From contig NZ_JAAKDU010000003.1 in assembly GCF_011038795.1 (NCBI RefSeq), forward strand, positions 124,001-188,000: DNA of 64,000 bases, given 5' to 3'. The stretch is from Streptococcus tangpeifui (GTDB lineage Bacteria; Bacillota; Bacilli; Lactobacillales; Streptococcaceae). The first letter of the stretch is position 1. Every line of letters starts with the position of its first letter. Under the pieces are notes generated by a model. The model made no database searches and was not told the DNA's origin. It saw only the letters and a list, made by a program, of their open reading frames with translations. Of this stretch, positions 45,854 through 54,559 are shown piece after piece. The translations under genes were made by a program, and so were the position numbers.

Positions 45854-46479
45854 TTAATAAAATCATTCACTATTTTTCAGCCAACGGCTCTACCTACTGG
45901 AGTTATGTTTGGCAACATATCAGCCTTAGCTTAGCTGCCTTACTGGTTTCTTTAGTACTCGGACTTTCTCTGGGTTACTGGGCTTACAGAAGTCCGCGCC
46001 TCAGGCAGTGGATAACAGGAACCAGTCAGGCCCTGAGGGTCATTCCCAGTCTCGGCGTTCTCTTCATTCTTATCCCTTTCATTGGTGTTGGGGTCCTGCC
46101 GGCTCTGATTGCTCTGATTTTTCTTGGTTTGCCGCCTATCCTTGTTAATACAGTAGTGGGATTTGAACAGGTGCCGGATACTCTGTTGGAAACAGGGCGA
46201 GGGTTAGGGATGACCCAGCGCCAGCTGATGGTCAAGGTCAGTTTTTCTTTGGCTTTGCCCTATATTTTAAATGGCATCAAGCTATCTTTGGTTGAAATTA
46301 TTGCCAGTGCCACATTAGCAACTTATATTGGTGCAGGGGGGCTGGGCAATCTCATCTTCACAGGTTTGCAGCTGTTTCGGTATGATTTGCTGATTATCGG
46401 CGGTGGATCGGTAGCGCTCTTGTCCTTTCTTAGTATGCTGATTTTAGATTTAGGAATTAAATGGAGTAGTATCAAATGA
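45850..46479 (+). CDS. Betaine/choline-type ABC permease (OpuCB/ProW-like)
   Basis: 209 residues, about six membrane helices. The binding-protein-dependent permease EAA loop is visible: LLETGRGLGMTQRQLMVKVS followed by FSLALPYILNGIKL. Ends ILDLGIKW. Overlaps both neighbours by four bases (ATGA). With the second permease, ATPase and binding protein downstream it makes a complete QAT-family (quaternary amine) importer. Order here is permease, binding protein, ATPase, permease. Confidence 0.9.
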   Translation: MINKIIHYFSANGSTYWSYVWQHISLSLAALLVSLVLGLSLGYWAYRSPRLRQWITGTSQALRVIPSLGVLFILIPFIGVGVLPALIALIFLGLPPILVNTVVGFEQVPDTLLETGRGLGMTQRQLMVKVSFSLALPYILNGIKLSLVEIIASATLATYIGAGGLGNLIFTGLQLFRYDLLIIGGGSVALLSFLSMLILDLGIKWSSIK

Positions 46480-47384
46480 ACAAAAAATTATTATTAGGTC
46501 TTATTTTAGTTGTTCTATTGGTTGCTGTGGGGGGATTCTTTTTCCTGGGCAAACAAACGGCTGATAAGGCAGGAAATAAAGGAACCATCCGCTTTGGTTC
46601 CAAAGATTTCACAGAAAATCTAGTTGTCGCCGAAGTCTATTCTCTGGCCTTGGAAGATCACGGTTACAAGGTTGAACGCAAGGCCAATATCGGAAGCTCG
46701 CTCATCCACAATTCACTGAAAAATGATGAGATTGATGTTTACCCAGAATATACCGGAACGGGTCTTTTATCGGTTCTCGGAGAAGACTTGCAGACTGATT
46801 CCAAAGCAGTCTATAAGACGGTTAAAACGGATTACGAGAAAAAGTTTAACTTGACCTGGTTGGATTATGCGCAGGCTAATGACAGCCAAGGTTTAGTAAT
46901 TCGGACAGAGGTTGCTAAAAAATTGGGAATCAAGACAATTTCTGATTTGCAAAAACATGCACAAGAATTACGATTTGCTTCCCAAGGGGAATTTGATCAG
47001 CGAGAGGATGGGTTGCCAGGCCTTAAAAAGACTTACGGAGATTTTGCATGGAAGTCCTCGAAAGTTTATGACAACAGCCTAAAATATAAAATTCTCGATA
47101 ATAACAAGGCTGATGTCACACCTGCTTATACCACAGAAGGTCAATTAGTCAACACAGACAAGTATACCCTGCTGAAAGATGATAAAAACTTTTGGCCGCC
47201 GTATAATTTAGCGCCTGTTATCCGCGATGAAACACTTAAAAAATATCCAGAAGTAAAGGAGATTCTGAATCAGGTGACTAAAACCTTATCAACCAAGACA
47301 GTTACCAAGCTCAATGCTCAAGTTGATGTAGATGGCAAAGACTACAAAGAGGTTGCAAAGGATTACTATAACAGCATAAAATAA
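46476..47384 (+). CDS. Betaine/choline-type substrate-binding protein without lipobox
   Basis: 302 residues. The N-terminus MNKKLLLGLILVVLLVAVGG continues hydrophobic to about residue 26 but contains no cysteine, so it cannot be a lipoprotein like normal OpuCC/OpuBC; it would be held by an uncleaved anchor or released. Binding domain: IRFGSKDFTENLVVAEVYSL, IGSSLIHNSLKNDEIDVYPE and YTGTGLLSVLG, hallmarks of the OpuAC/ProX family that cage trimethylammonium groups. The ligand could be glycine betaine, carnitine or choline. The start overlaps the upstream permease by four bases. Confidence 0.9.
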   Translation: MNKKLLLGLILVVLLVAVGGFFFLGKQTADKAGNKGTIRFGSKDFTENLVVAEVYSLALEDHGYKVERKANIGSSLIHNSLKNDEIDVYPEYTGTGLLSVLGEDLQTDSKAVYKTVKTDYEKKFNLTWLDYAQANDSQGLVIRTEVAKKLGIKTISDLQKHAQELRFASQGEFDQREDGLPGLKKTYGDFAWKSSKVYDNSLKYKILDNNKADVTPAYTTEGQLVNTDKYTLLKDDKNFWPPYNLAPVIRDETLKKYPEVKEILNQVTKTLSTKTVTKLNAQVDVDGKDYKEVAKDYYNSIK

Positions 47385-47428
47385 TAACTATAGACAAGAA
47401 AACGCCATGAATTATAAAAGGAGAGAGT

Positions 47429-48196
47429 ATGGCCGCAATCATTCACTTTGATCATGTCAGTAAACTTTATAATGGCAAAGCAGTCGTTGATGATATCAGC
47501 TTTACCATTGAAAAGGGAGAGTTCATTACCATTTTGGGGAGTTCTGGTTCTGGTAAAACCACAACCTTAAAAATGATCAACCGTCTCATCGAGCCTAGTA
47601 AGGGAAAGATTGATTTTAATGGACAGGATTTGCTGGCGCTAGACCCCATAGCCCATCGACGCCATATAGGGTATGTTGTGCAGCAGATTGGTCTTTTTCC
47701 GCACATGACAGTAGCAGACAATATTGCCACTGTTCCCAAATTATTAAAATGGGATAAGGAGCGTATTCGCCAAGAGACAAACCGACTCTTAGAATTGGTA
47801 CAGCTGCCGGCTCAAGAGTATGCTGATCGCTATCCGCACGAACTCTCAGGCGGTCAGCAGCAGCGAGTCGGTGTGGCCCGTGCTCTGGCCTGCGATCCTA
47901 ATGTCATTCTTTTTGATGAGCCCTTTGGTGCTATTGATGCGATTACACGAACCGATCTACAGAATCAGCTGCTGAGTATTCATCAGCAGTTAGCTGATAA
48001 AACTTTTATTTTTATCACCCATGACATTACAGAGGCTTTTAAATTAGGAAATCGCATCCTTATAATGGATCAGGGGCGAATTTGCCAGTTTGATAGTCCC
48101 CAGACGATTATTAAAAATCCGCAGAACGACTTTGTCAGCAAACTGATTGAAACCGCTCGTGCACAGGAATCTTTGTGGAGTCTTGCCCATGATTGA
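47429..48196 (+). CDS. Betaine/choline-type ABC ATPase without CBS domains
   Basis: 255 residues. Walker A GSSGSGKTT, Q-loop VVQQIGLFPHMT, signature LSGGQQQRVGVARALA, Walker B VILFDEPFGAID, H-loop IFITHDITEAF. OpuCA/ProV ATPases are usually 380-420 residues because two C-terminal CBS domains sense ionic strength; here the protein ends straight after the ATPase domain. Uptake is therefore probably not gated by CBS-type osmosensing. GGAGAG precedes the ATG. Overlaps the second permease by 8 bases. Confidence 0.9.
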   Translation: MAAIIHFDHVSKLYNGKAVVDDISFTIEKGEFITILGSSGSGKTTTLKMINRLIEPSKGKIDFNGQDLLALDPIAHRRHIGYVVQQIGLFPHMTVADNIATVPKLLKWDKERIRQETNRLLELVQLPAQEYADRYPHELSGGQQQRVGVARALACDPNVILFDEPFGAIDAITRTDLQNQLLSIHQQLADKTFIFITHDITEAFKLGNRILIMDQGRICQFDSPQTIIKNPQNDFVSKLIETARAQESLWSLAHD

Positions 48197-48818
48197 TTAT
48201 TTTAAAACGGCTTCCGACCAGCTGATGTCGGCAACAATTGAACATATTATTCTTGCAGGAACGGCTCTGCTGATCGCCTTATTGGTTGCTAGTGTCATCA
48301 CTTTCATTTTGCTCTTTGTACCCAAGCTGCGTCAGCCCTCTGTTTACACACTATCGCTTTTATATGCTGTTCCCAGCTTTGCTCTTTTTGCGCTCCTGAT
48401 TCCTTGGACAGGGCTTGGGACAACAACAGCAGTCATTACCCTCGTTGTTTACGCACAGTATACGATGGTCAGAACCTTTCTCGAAGGGCTGCTGCAGGTG
48501 GATCAAAATGTAATGGAAGCAGCTGCAGGTATGGGAATGACCCCGCTACAAATTTTATATAAAATCCAGCTGCCTCTAGCGGCTCCGGCTATTATAGCCG
48601 GTATCCGTTTGGCAGCGACTGCAATCATTGCCATCGCTACCATTGCTTCAACAGTCAATGCCGGCGGACTTGGTACTATTCTTTTCGATGGCCTGCGTAC
48701 AATGAGTTTTCCTAAAATGGCCTGGGGTATTCTATTAACAGTGACTCTCAGCCTGATCGTTAACGTTATCCTCTATCTTATTGAAGAGATTTTAAAAGAA
48801 AGTCAGACAGCTGCCTGA
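48189..48818 (+). CDS. Betaine/choline-type ABC permease (OpuCD-like)
   Basis: 209 residues, about six helices, EAA loop VMEAAAGMGMTPLQILYKIQ followed by PLAAPAIIAGIRL. Same size and fold as the first permease of the operon; the two form the membrane channel. The ATG at 48189 lies 8 bases inside the ATPase gene; the longer frame from 48147 is inside it. The terminator hairpin at 48807 overlaps the stop codon. Confidence 0.9.
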   Translation: MIDYFKTASDQLMSATIEHIILAGTALLIALLVASVITFILLFVPKLRQPSVYTLSLLYAVPSFALFALLIPWTGLGTTTAVITLVVYAQYTMVRTFLEGLLQVDQNVMEAAAGMGMTPLQILYKIQLPLAAPAIIAGIRLAATAIIAIATIASTVNAGGLGTILFDGLRTMSFPKMAWGILLTVTLSLIVNVILYLIEEILKESQTAA

Positions 48819-48834
48819 AGGCGGCTGTTTTTCT
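48807..48834 (+). terminator. Terminator of the betaine-type operon
   Basis: ACAGCTGCC - TGAA - GGCGGCTGT with following Us; the stop codon of the last gene forms part of the loop. Confidence 0.88.
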
Positions 48835-49078
48835 TTACGACGACGAGTATGTGCCTGCCGTACGCCATAAATAGAGGACTGATCAGTTAGCTGTTGGAAC
48901 AAATACTATGTAGAATGAGGGACGAGTTGAACGGCTATATGCTGAACGTCCTATACGGTTGTCTGAGGAGGATAGGAGAAAAATCCAGCTCTCTATTAAC
49001 TAGTTTGGATAGAGCAGTGACTGGAAATGAAAAGAACCTAACATTGACAATTCGAGTTCGCATTCTTACCCCGCACAG

Positions 49079-49106
49079 CTCTAAAGGTCTAGGAGACCTT
49101 TAAGAG
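49079..49106. repeat. Hairpin in the intergenic stretch before relP
   Basis: CTCTAAAGGTCT - AGG - AGACCTTTAAGAG, 12-bp stem with one bulged A. No U-run; 45 bases before the family A repeat copy. The 48840-49075 stretch itself shows no gene. Confidence 0.6.
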
Positions 49107-49149
49107 GCTGGAAATAGTTGGAATAAGATGAAAGCTGTTCATCACATTC

Positions 49150-49260
49150 GTTTTAGGTTTTCTGCTTTGGCCTTACGGCAAAAGCAAAAACAAATTTATG
49201 CTAAAGCGACTAATGAACTGTGCAGCGGTAAGACTTCTTGGCCTAGCCAACAAGTCTGGT
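49150..49260 (+). repeat. Dispersed intergenic repeat, family A, copy 2
   Basis: GGCCTTACGGCAAAAGCAAA ... GCTAAAGCGACTAATGAACT then GTGCAGCGGT, followed by the hairpin AGACTTCTTGGC - CTA - GCCAACAAGTCT (49231-49257, one C-C mismatch). Same block order as the copy at 36307-36440 read leftward. Confidence 0.72.
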
Positions 49261-49411
49261 TTCCCAATCACTGCGCCAAGAATTTATATTTCAAAATTAG
49301 GTTTTTAGACATACTCTTCAGATATTACAAGACTGTGTGGGTGAGAGTTAAACCATCATAGCCGTTATCTCGCTCCCGCTCGAATATCGGGAATTATGTA
49401 AGTGATTGTGC

Positions 49412-49417
49412 TATAAT
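49412..49417 (+). promoter_or_regulatory. -10 box of relPRS
   Basis: TATAAT, 30 bases before the relP ATG; no good -35 element at 16-18 bases, so initiation may need an activator or be weak. Confidence 0.5.
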
Positions 49418-49447
49418 AAATCCATTATTATTTTAGAGGAAGATTTT

Positions 49448-50065
49448 ATGACAGGTATCTATGGCGACTATGCAGATTATCTGCCGCAGATTCTGAAAAC
49501 ATTAACCGATGCTATCAAGACAGCTAACCAAGATCAAAAGGCAGCAACCGGTTTCAAGCTCTACGAACATTTACTGGCTCGCATCAAATCAGAAGACAGT
49601 ATGATTGAAAAATGCGGTCGCAAGGACCTGCCAGCAACTCCTAGATCAGCCCTTAAGGAAATTCATGATAGCATCGGTATTCGTGTCGTCTGTGGCTTCG
49701 TTGATGATATCTACAAAACTGTTGACATTCTCAAGGATATGTCCGGGGTTGAGGTCATAACCGAAAAAGACTATATCGCTCAAGCTAAACCTAACGGCTA
49801 TCGGTCCTACCACCTTATCTTGCAGTTAGAGACAGATTTCCCTGATATTGATGGTAATGCCAGAGGCAAATATTTTGCTGAGGTCCAGCTCCGCACGATT
49901 GCTCAGGATTCTTGGGCCAGTCTGGAACATCAGATGAAGTACAAACATGATATCAAGAACCCTGAATTGATAACCCGTGAACTCAAACGCTGTGCGGATG
50001 AGTTAGCGTCTTGTGATCTGAGTATGCAGACCATTCGCGATTTAATTGAGGAAGGCGGTGATTAA
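49448..50065 (+). CDS. relP: Small alarmone synthetase RelP
   Basis: 205 residues, synthetase domain only, no hydrolase, TGS or ACT domain. It makes ppGpp/pppGpp from GDP/GTP and ATP. Landmarks: SALKEIHDSIGIRVVCGFVD (Mg and nucleotide site), AKPNGYRSYHLIL (G-loop), and FAEVQLRTIAQDSWASLEHQ. The ATG at 49448 has AGAGGA upstream; the frame from 49406 lacks one. It is directly followed by a response regulator and kinase, as in relPRS of S. mutans, where the two-component system controls relP in response to oxidative or competence-related stress. Confidence 0.93.
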   Translation: MTGIYGDYADYLPQILKTLTDAIKTANQDQKAATGFKLYEHLLARIKSEDSMIEKCGRKDLPATPRSALKEIHDSIGIRVVCGFVDDIYKTVDILKDMSGVEVITEKDYIAQAKPNGYRSYHLILQLETDFPDIDGNARGKYFAEVQLRTIAQDSWASLEHQMKYKHDIKNPELITRELKRCADELASCDLSMQTIRDLIEEGGD

Positions 50066-50761
50066 ATGACCTTGCGTATTTTATTGGCAGAAGATGAGGA
50101 ACAACTAGCCCGCGTTTATCAGGCAGCCTTGGAGCATCAAGGTTATCAAGTTGATCACGCCCCAAATGGGCAAGAAGCTGTTGATTTAAGCCGTGAAAAT
50201 CCTTATGATGTTATTATTCTCGACATTATGATGCCGATTAAAACAGGGTTGGAAGCATTGAGTGAGATTCGCGCCTTGGGGGACCGCACCCATATCATCA
50301 TGCTGACGGCTATGTCTGAAATCAATGACCGAGTAACTGGCTTGGATGCTGGAGCTGATGAGTATCTGACCAAACCTATTTCCTTGAAAGAACTTCTAGC
50401 CCGCCTGCGCTCGATGGAGCGCAGACTTGAGGGGAGTTTTACAGCCAAGATTTTAGAATATGGCTCTGTCAAACTTAATGTAGCTGAACAGGAAATGACA
50501 GCCAGCAACACCATCCGTCTGTCCGGCAAAGAAAACAAGCTGATGGAATTCTTTATGCTCAATCCTGCTAAAATGCTGTCTACCTCAGAAATTTTTCAGC
50601 AAATCTGGAGCAAGGATGAGGACGGAGTCACTGAGGATTACGTTTACGTTTATGTTTCCTACCTGCGCCAAAAGCTCAAGTCCATCCAAGCCGATTTGGA
50701 AATTGTTGGCGAGAAAGGCAGGAGTTTCAAATTAATAGAAGCAGGTGACCGTCATGTTTAG
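50066..50761 (+). CDS. relR: OmpR-type response regulator RelR
   Basis: 231 residues. Receiver domain residues 1-118 with acidic pair E9/D10, phospho-acceptor D53 (VIILDIMMP) and KPIS lysine near 104; winged-helix DNA-binding domain from about 130 to the end (RLSGKENKLMEFFMLNPAKM, then DYVYVYVSYLRQKLK). The start codon follows the relP stop with no gap, and its last 8 bases overlap relS. Orthology to RelR is inferred from order and families. Confidence 0.92.
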   Translation: MTLRILLAEDEEQLARVYQAALEHQGYQVDHAPNGQEAVDLSRENPYDVIILDIMMPIKTGLEALSEIRALGDRTHIIMLTAMSEINDRVTGLDAGADEYLTKPISLKELLARLRSMERRLEGSFTAKILEYGSVKLNVAEQEMTASNTIRLSGKENKLMEFFMLNPAKMLSTSEIFQQIWSKDEDGVTEDYVYVYVSYLRQKLKSIQADLEIVGEKGRSFKLIEAGDRHV

Positions 50762-51995
50762 GCACTTACGGATTCGTATTATTATGATCGCCGCCGCAGC
50801 ACTCTTGGCTGCTCTTTTTCTCTTTGCCAGTGTCCTTAATTCTGCTTATTATCTCACGACAAATCGACAAATTGACAGTGCGCTTCAGCTTTTATCGACC
50901 AATAAGGGGGAATTAGCCTATAATAGCCAAACGTCAGAGCGTCTGGGTATTACGTCGCCGGATGCCCTTTATAAATACCGCTATTTCAGCATCCTTTTAG
51001 ATAAGGATAATCATCTGGTTTCTGCCTCTATAGAAAATATCCGCTCTGTTAAGGACGGTGACATTGATACTATTATGCAGAAACTTTCGCGTTCCGATGA
51101 ACCGGATGGGAAATTTATCCTGAGAGGAATTACCTTTTCTTATCGGAAAACCCTTTTAGATAACCATCGAACGCTCATCGTTGTCTTAGATAGCAGCGAG
51201 TTTTATGAGTCCAGCAATCGCCTCAGTCGCCTGACTTATTTTATGTCTGTCATCAGTTTTATAGTCTTTCTTGTGATTTTTACGGTTTTCTCCGGTCGCA
51301 TCATCCGTCCTTTTGTTAGAAATATGGACAAGCAAAGGCGTTTTATCACTAATGCCGGCCATGAACTGAAAACCCCTTTAGCCATCATTCAAGCCAATAC
51401 AGAGCTTCAGGAATTGATGACCGGAGAAACGGAGTGGTCAACCTCCACTAAGGATCAAGTAACCCGCCTGACCAATCTGATTAATTCAATGGTAGCTCTG
51501 GCACGTTTGGAAGAACAGCCTGATTTAGTTTTAGCGGATGTCAATCTATCAGAAGTGACACAAGATGCTGCCGAAGACTTTAAGGGACCCGTTGTCCGTG
51601 ATGGCAAGAGCTTTGTCATGGAAATTATTCCAGACATTCATATTCAGGCCGAAGAAAAATCAATCTTTGAACTAGTCACTATCCTAGTCGATAATGCGAA
51701 TAAATACTGTGATCCGGGCGGTCAAGTCAGCGTTCATCTCAGTCAGGTTGGCCGCACCCGAAAACGGGCCCGTCTGCAAATTTCCAATACCTATAAAGAA
51801 GGCCAGGGTATTGATTACAGTAAGTTTTTCGAGCGTTTTTACCGAGAAGAAGAGTCCCATAACAACAAGAAAAAGTCTGGTTTTGGTATTGGTCTCTCGA
51901 TGGCTCAAAGTGTTGCGAAGCTCTTTCGAGGCCGTATTTTTGCTACTTACAAGGACGATACAATCACCTTTACGGTTGTTTTTCCAAAGTCATAA
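50754..51995 (+). CDS. relS: Sensor histidine kinase RelS
   Basis: 413 residues. Helix 1 at about 7-29, a sensor loop of about 130 residues outside the cell, helix 2 at about 160-185, then H-box NAGHELKTPLAIIQAN with H203, N-box VTILVDNANKYCDPGG and G-box KKSGFGIGLSMAQS. A GTG at 50745 is in frame, but the ATG at 50754 has AGGTGA 5 bases upstream and is preferred; it overlaps relR by 8 bases. Likely partner of RelR in controlling alarmone synthesis. Confidence 0.9.
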   Translation: MFRHLRIRIIMIAAAALLAALFLFASVLNSAYYLTTNRQIDSALQLLSTNKGELAYNSQTSERLGITSPDALYKYRYFSILLDKDNHLVSASIENIRSVKDGDIDTIMQKLSRSDEPDGKFILRGITFSYRKTLLDNHRTLIVVLDSSEFYESSNRLSRLTYFMSVISFIVFLVIFTVFSGRIIRPFVRNMDKQRRFITNAGHELKTPLAIIQANTELQELMTGETEWSTSTKDQVTRLTNLINSMVALARLEEQPDLVLADVNLSEVTQDAAEDFKGPVVRDGKSFVMEIIPDIHIQAEEKSIFELVTILVDNANKYCDPGGQVSVHLSQVGRTRKRARLQISNTYKEGQGIDYSKFFERFYREEESHNNKKKSGFGIGLSMAQSVAKLFRGRIFATYKDDTITFTVVFPKS

Positions 51996-52029
51996 AAAGG
52001 CTAGAGCTGAAAAATGTCTAGCTTTTTTT
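51996..52029 (+). terminator. Terminator of relPRS
   Basis: GGCTAGA / TCTAGC stem flanked by A-run and seven Us, directly after the relS stop. Confidence 0.85.
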
Positions 52030-52077
52030 AATCTGGCTATGCTATAATAATCAAGACTAGTTTAAGCGAGGTAATCC

Positions 52078-53088
52078 ATGGATAAAGAAGATTGGATAAC
52101 ATTATTTAAAGAGGTTAATGGACGGGATCCAGAAGCGCAGGAAATTGAAGCAGCTATCAGAAATGGTGTTATCGACCAAGTTCCAGAAGAAGCTAAACCT
52201 GCCCCCGAACCAACTCCACAGATCTCAAATAATCACAGCTTCCAAAAGGAAACTACAGCTGGACAGCGTCCAGCTCCTCAGTCCTCAGCAACTCCAGTTA
52301 AATCAGCGGCTGAGGAAAAATCAGCAGAAGTGGGTCAGGAGCAACAGAACCTGATACAGACGAGTCCAACCAAGTCTCAGCAGACCCAGCCACGGTTTGC
52401 CAAACAGAAGATTTTGAAGGTCGGCTTAATCAGTTTAGCCTGCCTGTTTCTTGCGTTAATCTTGGCCCTAGCCGGCTATGGAACTTGGCGCTACCAATCT
52501 GGCAATATCTCTGGAACTTGGAAATTGGAGAAAAAGGTTGTCTATAGCTCTGGTGATAAAATTAAACTGGTTCAAGGCAATGCCAACTCTACCACTCAGG
52601 CTAATGTTGCTTATAAGGAATATCTGACAGTCGATAGAGCTAGGAATCTCTATACTTTTGCCTATCTCCAAGATAAGCAGGATAAGGATTCCGTCGGCCT
52701 TCCTATCACCAATTACTTCCAAAACTCTCTCAAAGCAAATTACTGGAAAAAAACAATCAGGACGACCTACTCTAAAAAGGAGGCCAAAAAGATGGTTGTC
52801 AAATCCTACAATCGTTTCTTCAGTCGCATCGGTGTTAAAGAAACGCTCAAGATAAGGGATCTTAGCTACTTTGACACTGACCGAGATTTGCAAGAGAGAT
52901 TTGCTTATACCTACAGCTATCAGGTCAAAGGAGATACCTTGACCTTGGTAGCTCGGGACAAAAAGGGCAAAAAAGTAGAAACGCTAACCTATAGAAAATT
53001 ATCTAAAAAAGGGACTGAGGATTTTCATAAGCAACTCAAGTCGGTTAGGCTCAAATTTGAAAAAAACATGAAGAAACAATATAACTAG
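52078..53088 (+). CDS. Bitopic membrane protein, paralogue 1
   Basis: 336 residues. Residues 1-32 form a compact motif (DKEDWITLFKEVNGRDPEAQ ... EAAIRNGVI). Residues about 33-107 are Pro/Gln/Ser-rich and probably disordered. One membrane helix at 113-134 follows basic FAKQKILK, putting the N-terminus inside. The outer domain starts GYGTWRYQSGNISGTWKLEK and is lysine-rich. I do not recognise a named family. The next gene has the same plan with equivalent positions nearly unshifted. A TATAAT box lies about 40 bases upstream, between the relS terminator and the ATG. Confidence 0.82.
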   Translation: MDKEDWITLFKEVNGRDPEAQEIEAAIRNGVIDQVPEEAKPAPEPTPQISNNHSFQKETTAGQRPAPQSSATPVKSAAEEKSAEVGQEQQNLIQTSPTKSQQTQPRFAKQKILKVGLISLACLFLALILALAGYGTWRYQSGNISGTWKLEKKVVYSSGDKIKLVQGNANSTTQANVAYKEYLTVDRARNLYTFAYLQDKQDKDSVGLPITNYFQNSLKANYWKKTIRTTYSKKEAKKMVVKSYNRFFSRIGVKETLKIRDLSYFDTDRDLQERFAYTYSYQVKGDTLTLVARDKKGKKVETLTYRKLSKKGTEDFHKQLKSVRLKFEKNMKKQYN

Positions 53089-53107
53089 AAAATAAAGTGA
53101 GGCAAAT

Positions 53108-54067
53108 ATGACAAAAGAAGAATGGATTGAATTTTATAAGTCTGTCAATGGCAGAGAACCGAGTCAGGAAGAAATTGATGCGGCTCAGGCATCTGGCGTC
53201 TTTAGTCCAGATGAGCAGCAAGCAAACTCCAATCAACAGGCCCAAGCAAGCCAGACGGAAGTGAATCCCAATGCCGTTCAAGCTGACCCAAGGTCAGAGA
53301 ATATGGCTCACCCCCAAGCACAGGTTCAAGCAGCTGACTTAACCAGCAGTCAAGCTTTTGCAGGGCAGATGCAGGCTGGCATCTCTGGTATGCAAACGCC
53401 AGTCAATCAGCTCCCCAAGAAAAAGACAAAATTAGTTTGGAAAATTCTGGCTCTCGTTGTTATCGTAGTCTTGATCCTCGGTGCAGGTGGCGGCGGCTTT
53501 ACCTGGTGGCACTATAAATCCGGTGACATTCGAGGAACTTGGGAGATGACAGAGTCCCTCTACTACAATAAAAAGAAGAAAAAGTGGGAAAGTCGTCTTA
53601 AGGATTACACCAAACTTAACGAAGTTTATACTGAAGTCATGACCATTGATAAAGACAATCAGATCAAAAATACTTCCTTTACAGTGATGACCAGCGAGTA
53701 CGACTACACCTTTGTTCCGTTTTCTAATAAATACAGGAGCTTCCGCCGTGTCGATCAATGGAATCGGAAAATTGAAACCAGCATGTCTAAGTCTGATTAT
53801 AGGAAAATGGTTAGCAAGACCGCTTACAAAGAGTTATCCCACACATCAAAATCAGATATTGAAGATTTGATCAAGAGCGATGTTAATAGTGTTTATGATT
53901 ATCAAGAATCCTATCAGATTAAAGAAAATAAATTAACAATTAGCCGTAAGGATAAAAAAGGCAAGGTAGTATCTAAGATAACCTATAAGAAGCTTTCGAA
54001 ATCTCAAGCTAATCAGAGAAAAGAAGACTTTAAAAAGGCCGAATACGATTCAGAGCATAATTATTAA
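53108..54067 (+). CDS. Bitopic membrane protein, paralogue 2
   Basis: 319 residues, tandem duplicate of the preceding gene, 19 bases downstream. N-terminal motif TKEEWIEFYKSVNGREPSQE ... DAAQASGVF, Gln/Ala-rich linker, basic PKKKTK, one helix at about 108-132, then WWHYKSGDIRGTWEMTES and a lysine-rich outer domain ending KKLSKSQANQRKEDFKKAEY. The first 32 and the membrane-proximal 20 residues are most conserved between the two; the linkers share only composition. Function unknown. Ends before a terminator. Confidence 0.82.
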   Translation: MTKEEWIEFYKSVNGREPSQEEIDAAQASGVFSPDEQQANSNQQAQASQTEVNPNAVQADPRSENMAHPQAQVQAADLTSSQAFAGQMQAGISGMQTPVNQLPKKKTKLVWKILALVVIVVLILGAGGGGFTWWHYKSGDIRGTWEMTESLYYNKKKKKWESRLKDYTKLNEVYTEVMTIDKDNQIKNTSFTVMTSEYDYTFVPFSNKYRSFRRVDQWNRKIETSMSKSDYRKMVSKTAYKELSHTSKSDIEDLIKSDVNSVYDYQESYQIKENKLTISRKDKKGKVVSKITYKKLSKSQANQRKEDFKKAEYDSEHNY

Positions 54068-54082
54068 AATTGAAGGCAAACA

Positions 54083-54124
54083 AAAAGACTGAGTTCTGTA
54101 CTAGACAGGATTCAGTCTTTTTTA
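54083..54124 (+). terminator. Terminator after the paired membrane proteins
   Basis: AAAAGACTGA / TCAGTCTTTT, 10-bp stem, 18-base loop; can also serve the leftward DUF1304 gene. Confidence 0.85.
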
Positions 54125-54179
54125 TAAGATCGTCCGATTCTTAGGGAATGAAAATCCCATTTTCTGTTATGAAGATCGT

Positions 54180-54536
54180 TTAGCCTAAAAATAAGTCAGC
54201 GGCAATGGTCAGGATTGCCAGACCTCCTTGAGTCAAGAGAATCTTAGGGTTAGAAGTTGCAGCGCCATAGGCGGCGACAGCTACGATATAAACCATAATC
54301 GGTAAAATCATGCTGGGATTGTAGACCAAGGCGTAGAGAATACCGACCCCAATCAGGCCGTTATAGATACCCTGATTTTTAAAGAGGGTATTAAGATTTT
54401 TCGTTTTAAGCTCCTCTTGAGACATCCCAAAAACTCGGGCAGTGGAAGCAGAAGCGGTGGCGAAGGTTTCCAGATACATGATATAGAAAAATTCTAGGGC
54501 GACTAGAATGGACAAAACAGTCGTGTAAATTGACAA
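54180..54536 (-). CDS. DUF1304 family membrane protein
   Basis: 118 residues, four membrane helices. MSIYTTVLSILVALEFFYIM, then YLETFATASASTARVFGM and the KNQGIYNGLIG segment are the DUF1304 signature. Function unknown in all members. GTGAGGA precedes the ATG. Monocistronic on the minus strand. Confidence 0.88.
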   Translation of the reverse strand: MSIYTTVLSILVALEFFYIMYLETFATASASTARVFGMSQEELKTKNLNTLFKNQGIYNGLIGVGILYALVYNPSMILPIMVYIVAVAAYGAATSNPKILLTQGGLAILTIAADLFLG

Positions 54537-54559
54537 TTAAAATTCCTCACTTCTTAATA

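Noticed and set aside
48894-49361. Short plus-strand frames before relP
   Set aside because: No start signals, and part of the stretch is a dispersed repeat copy.
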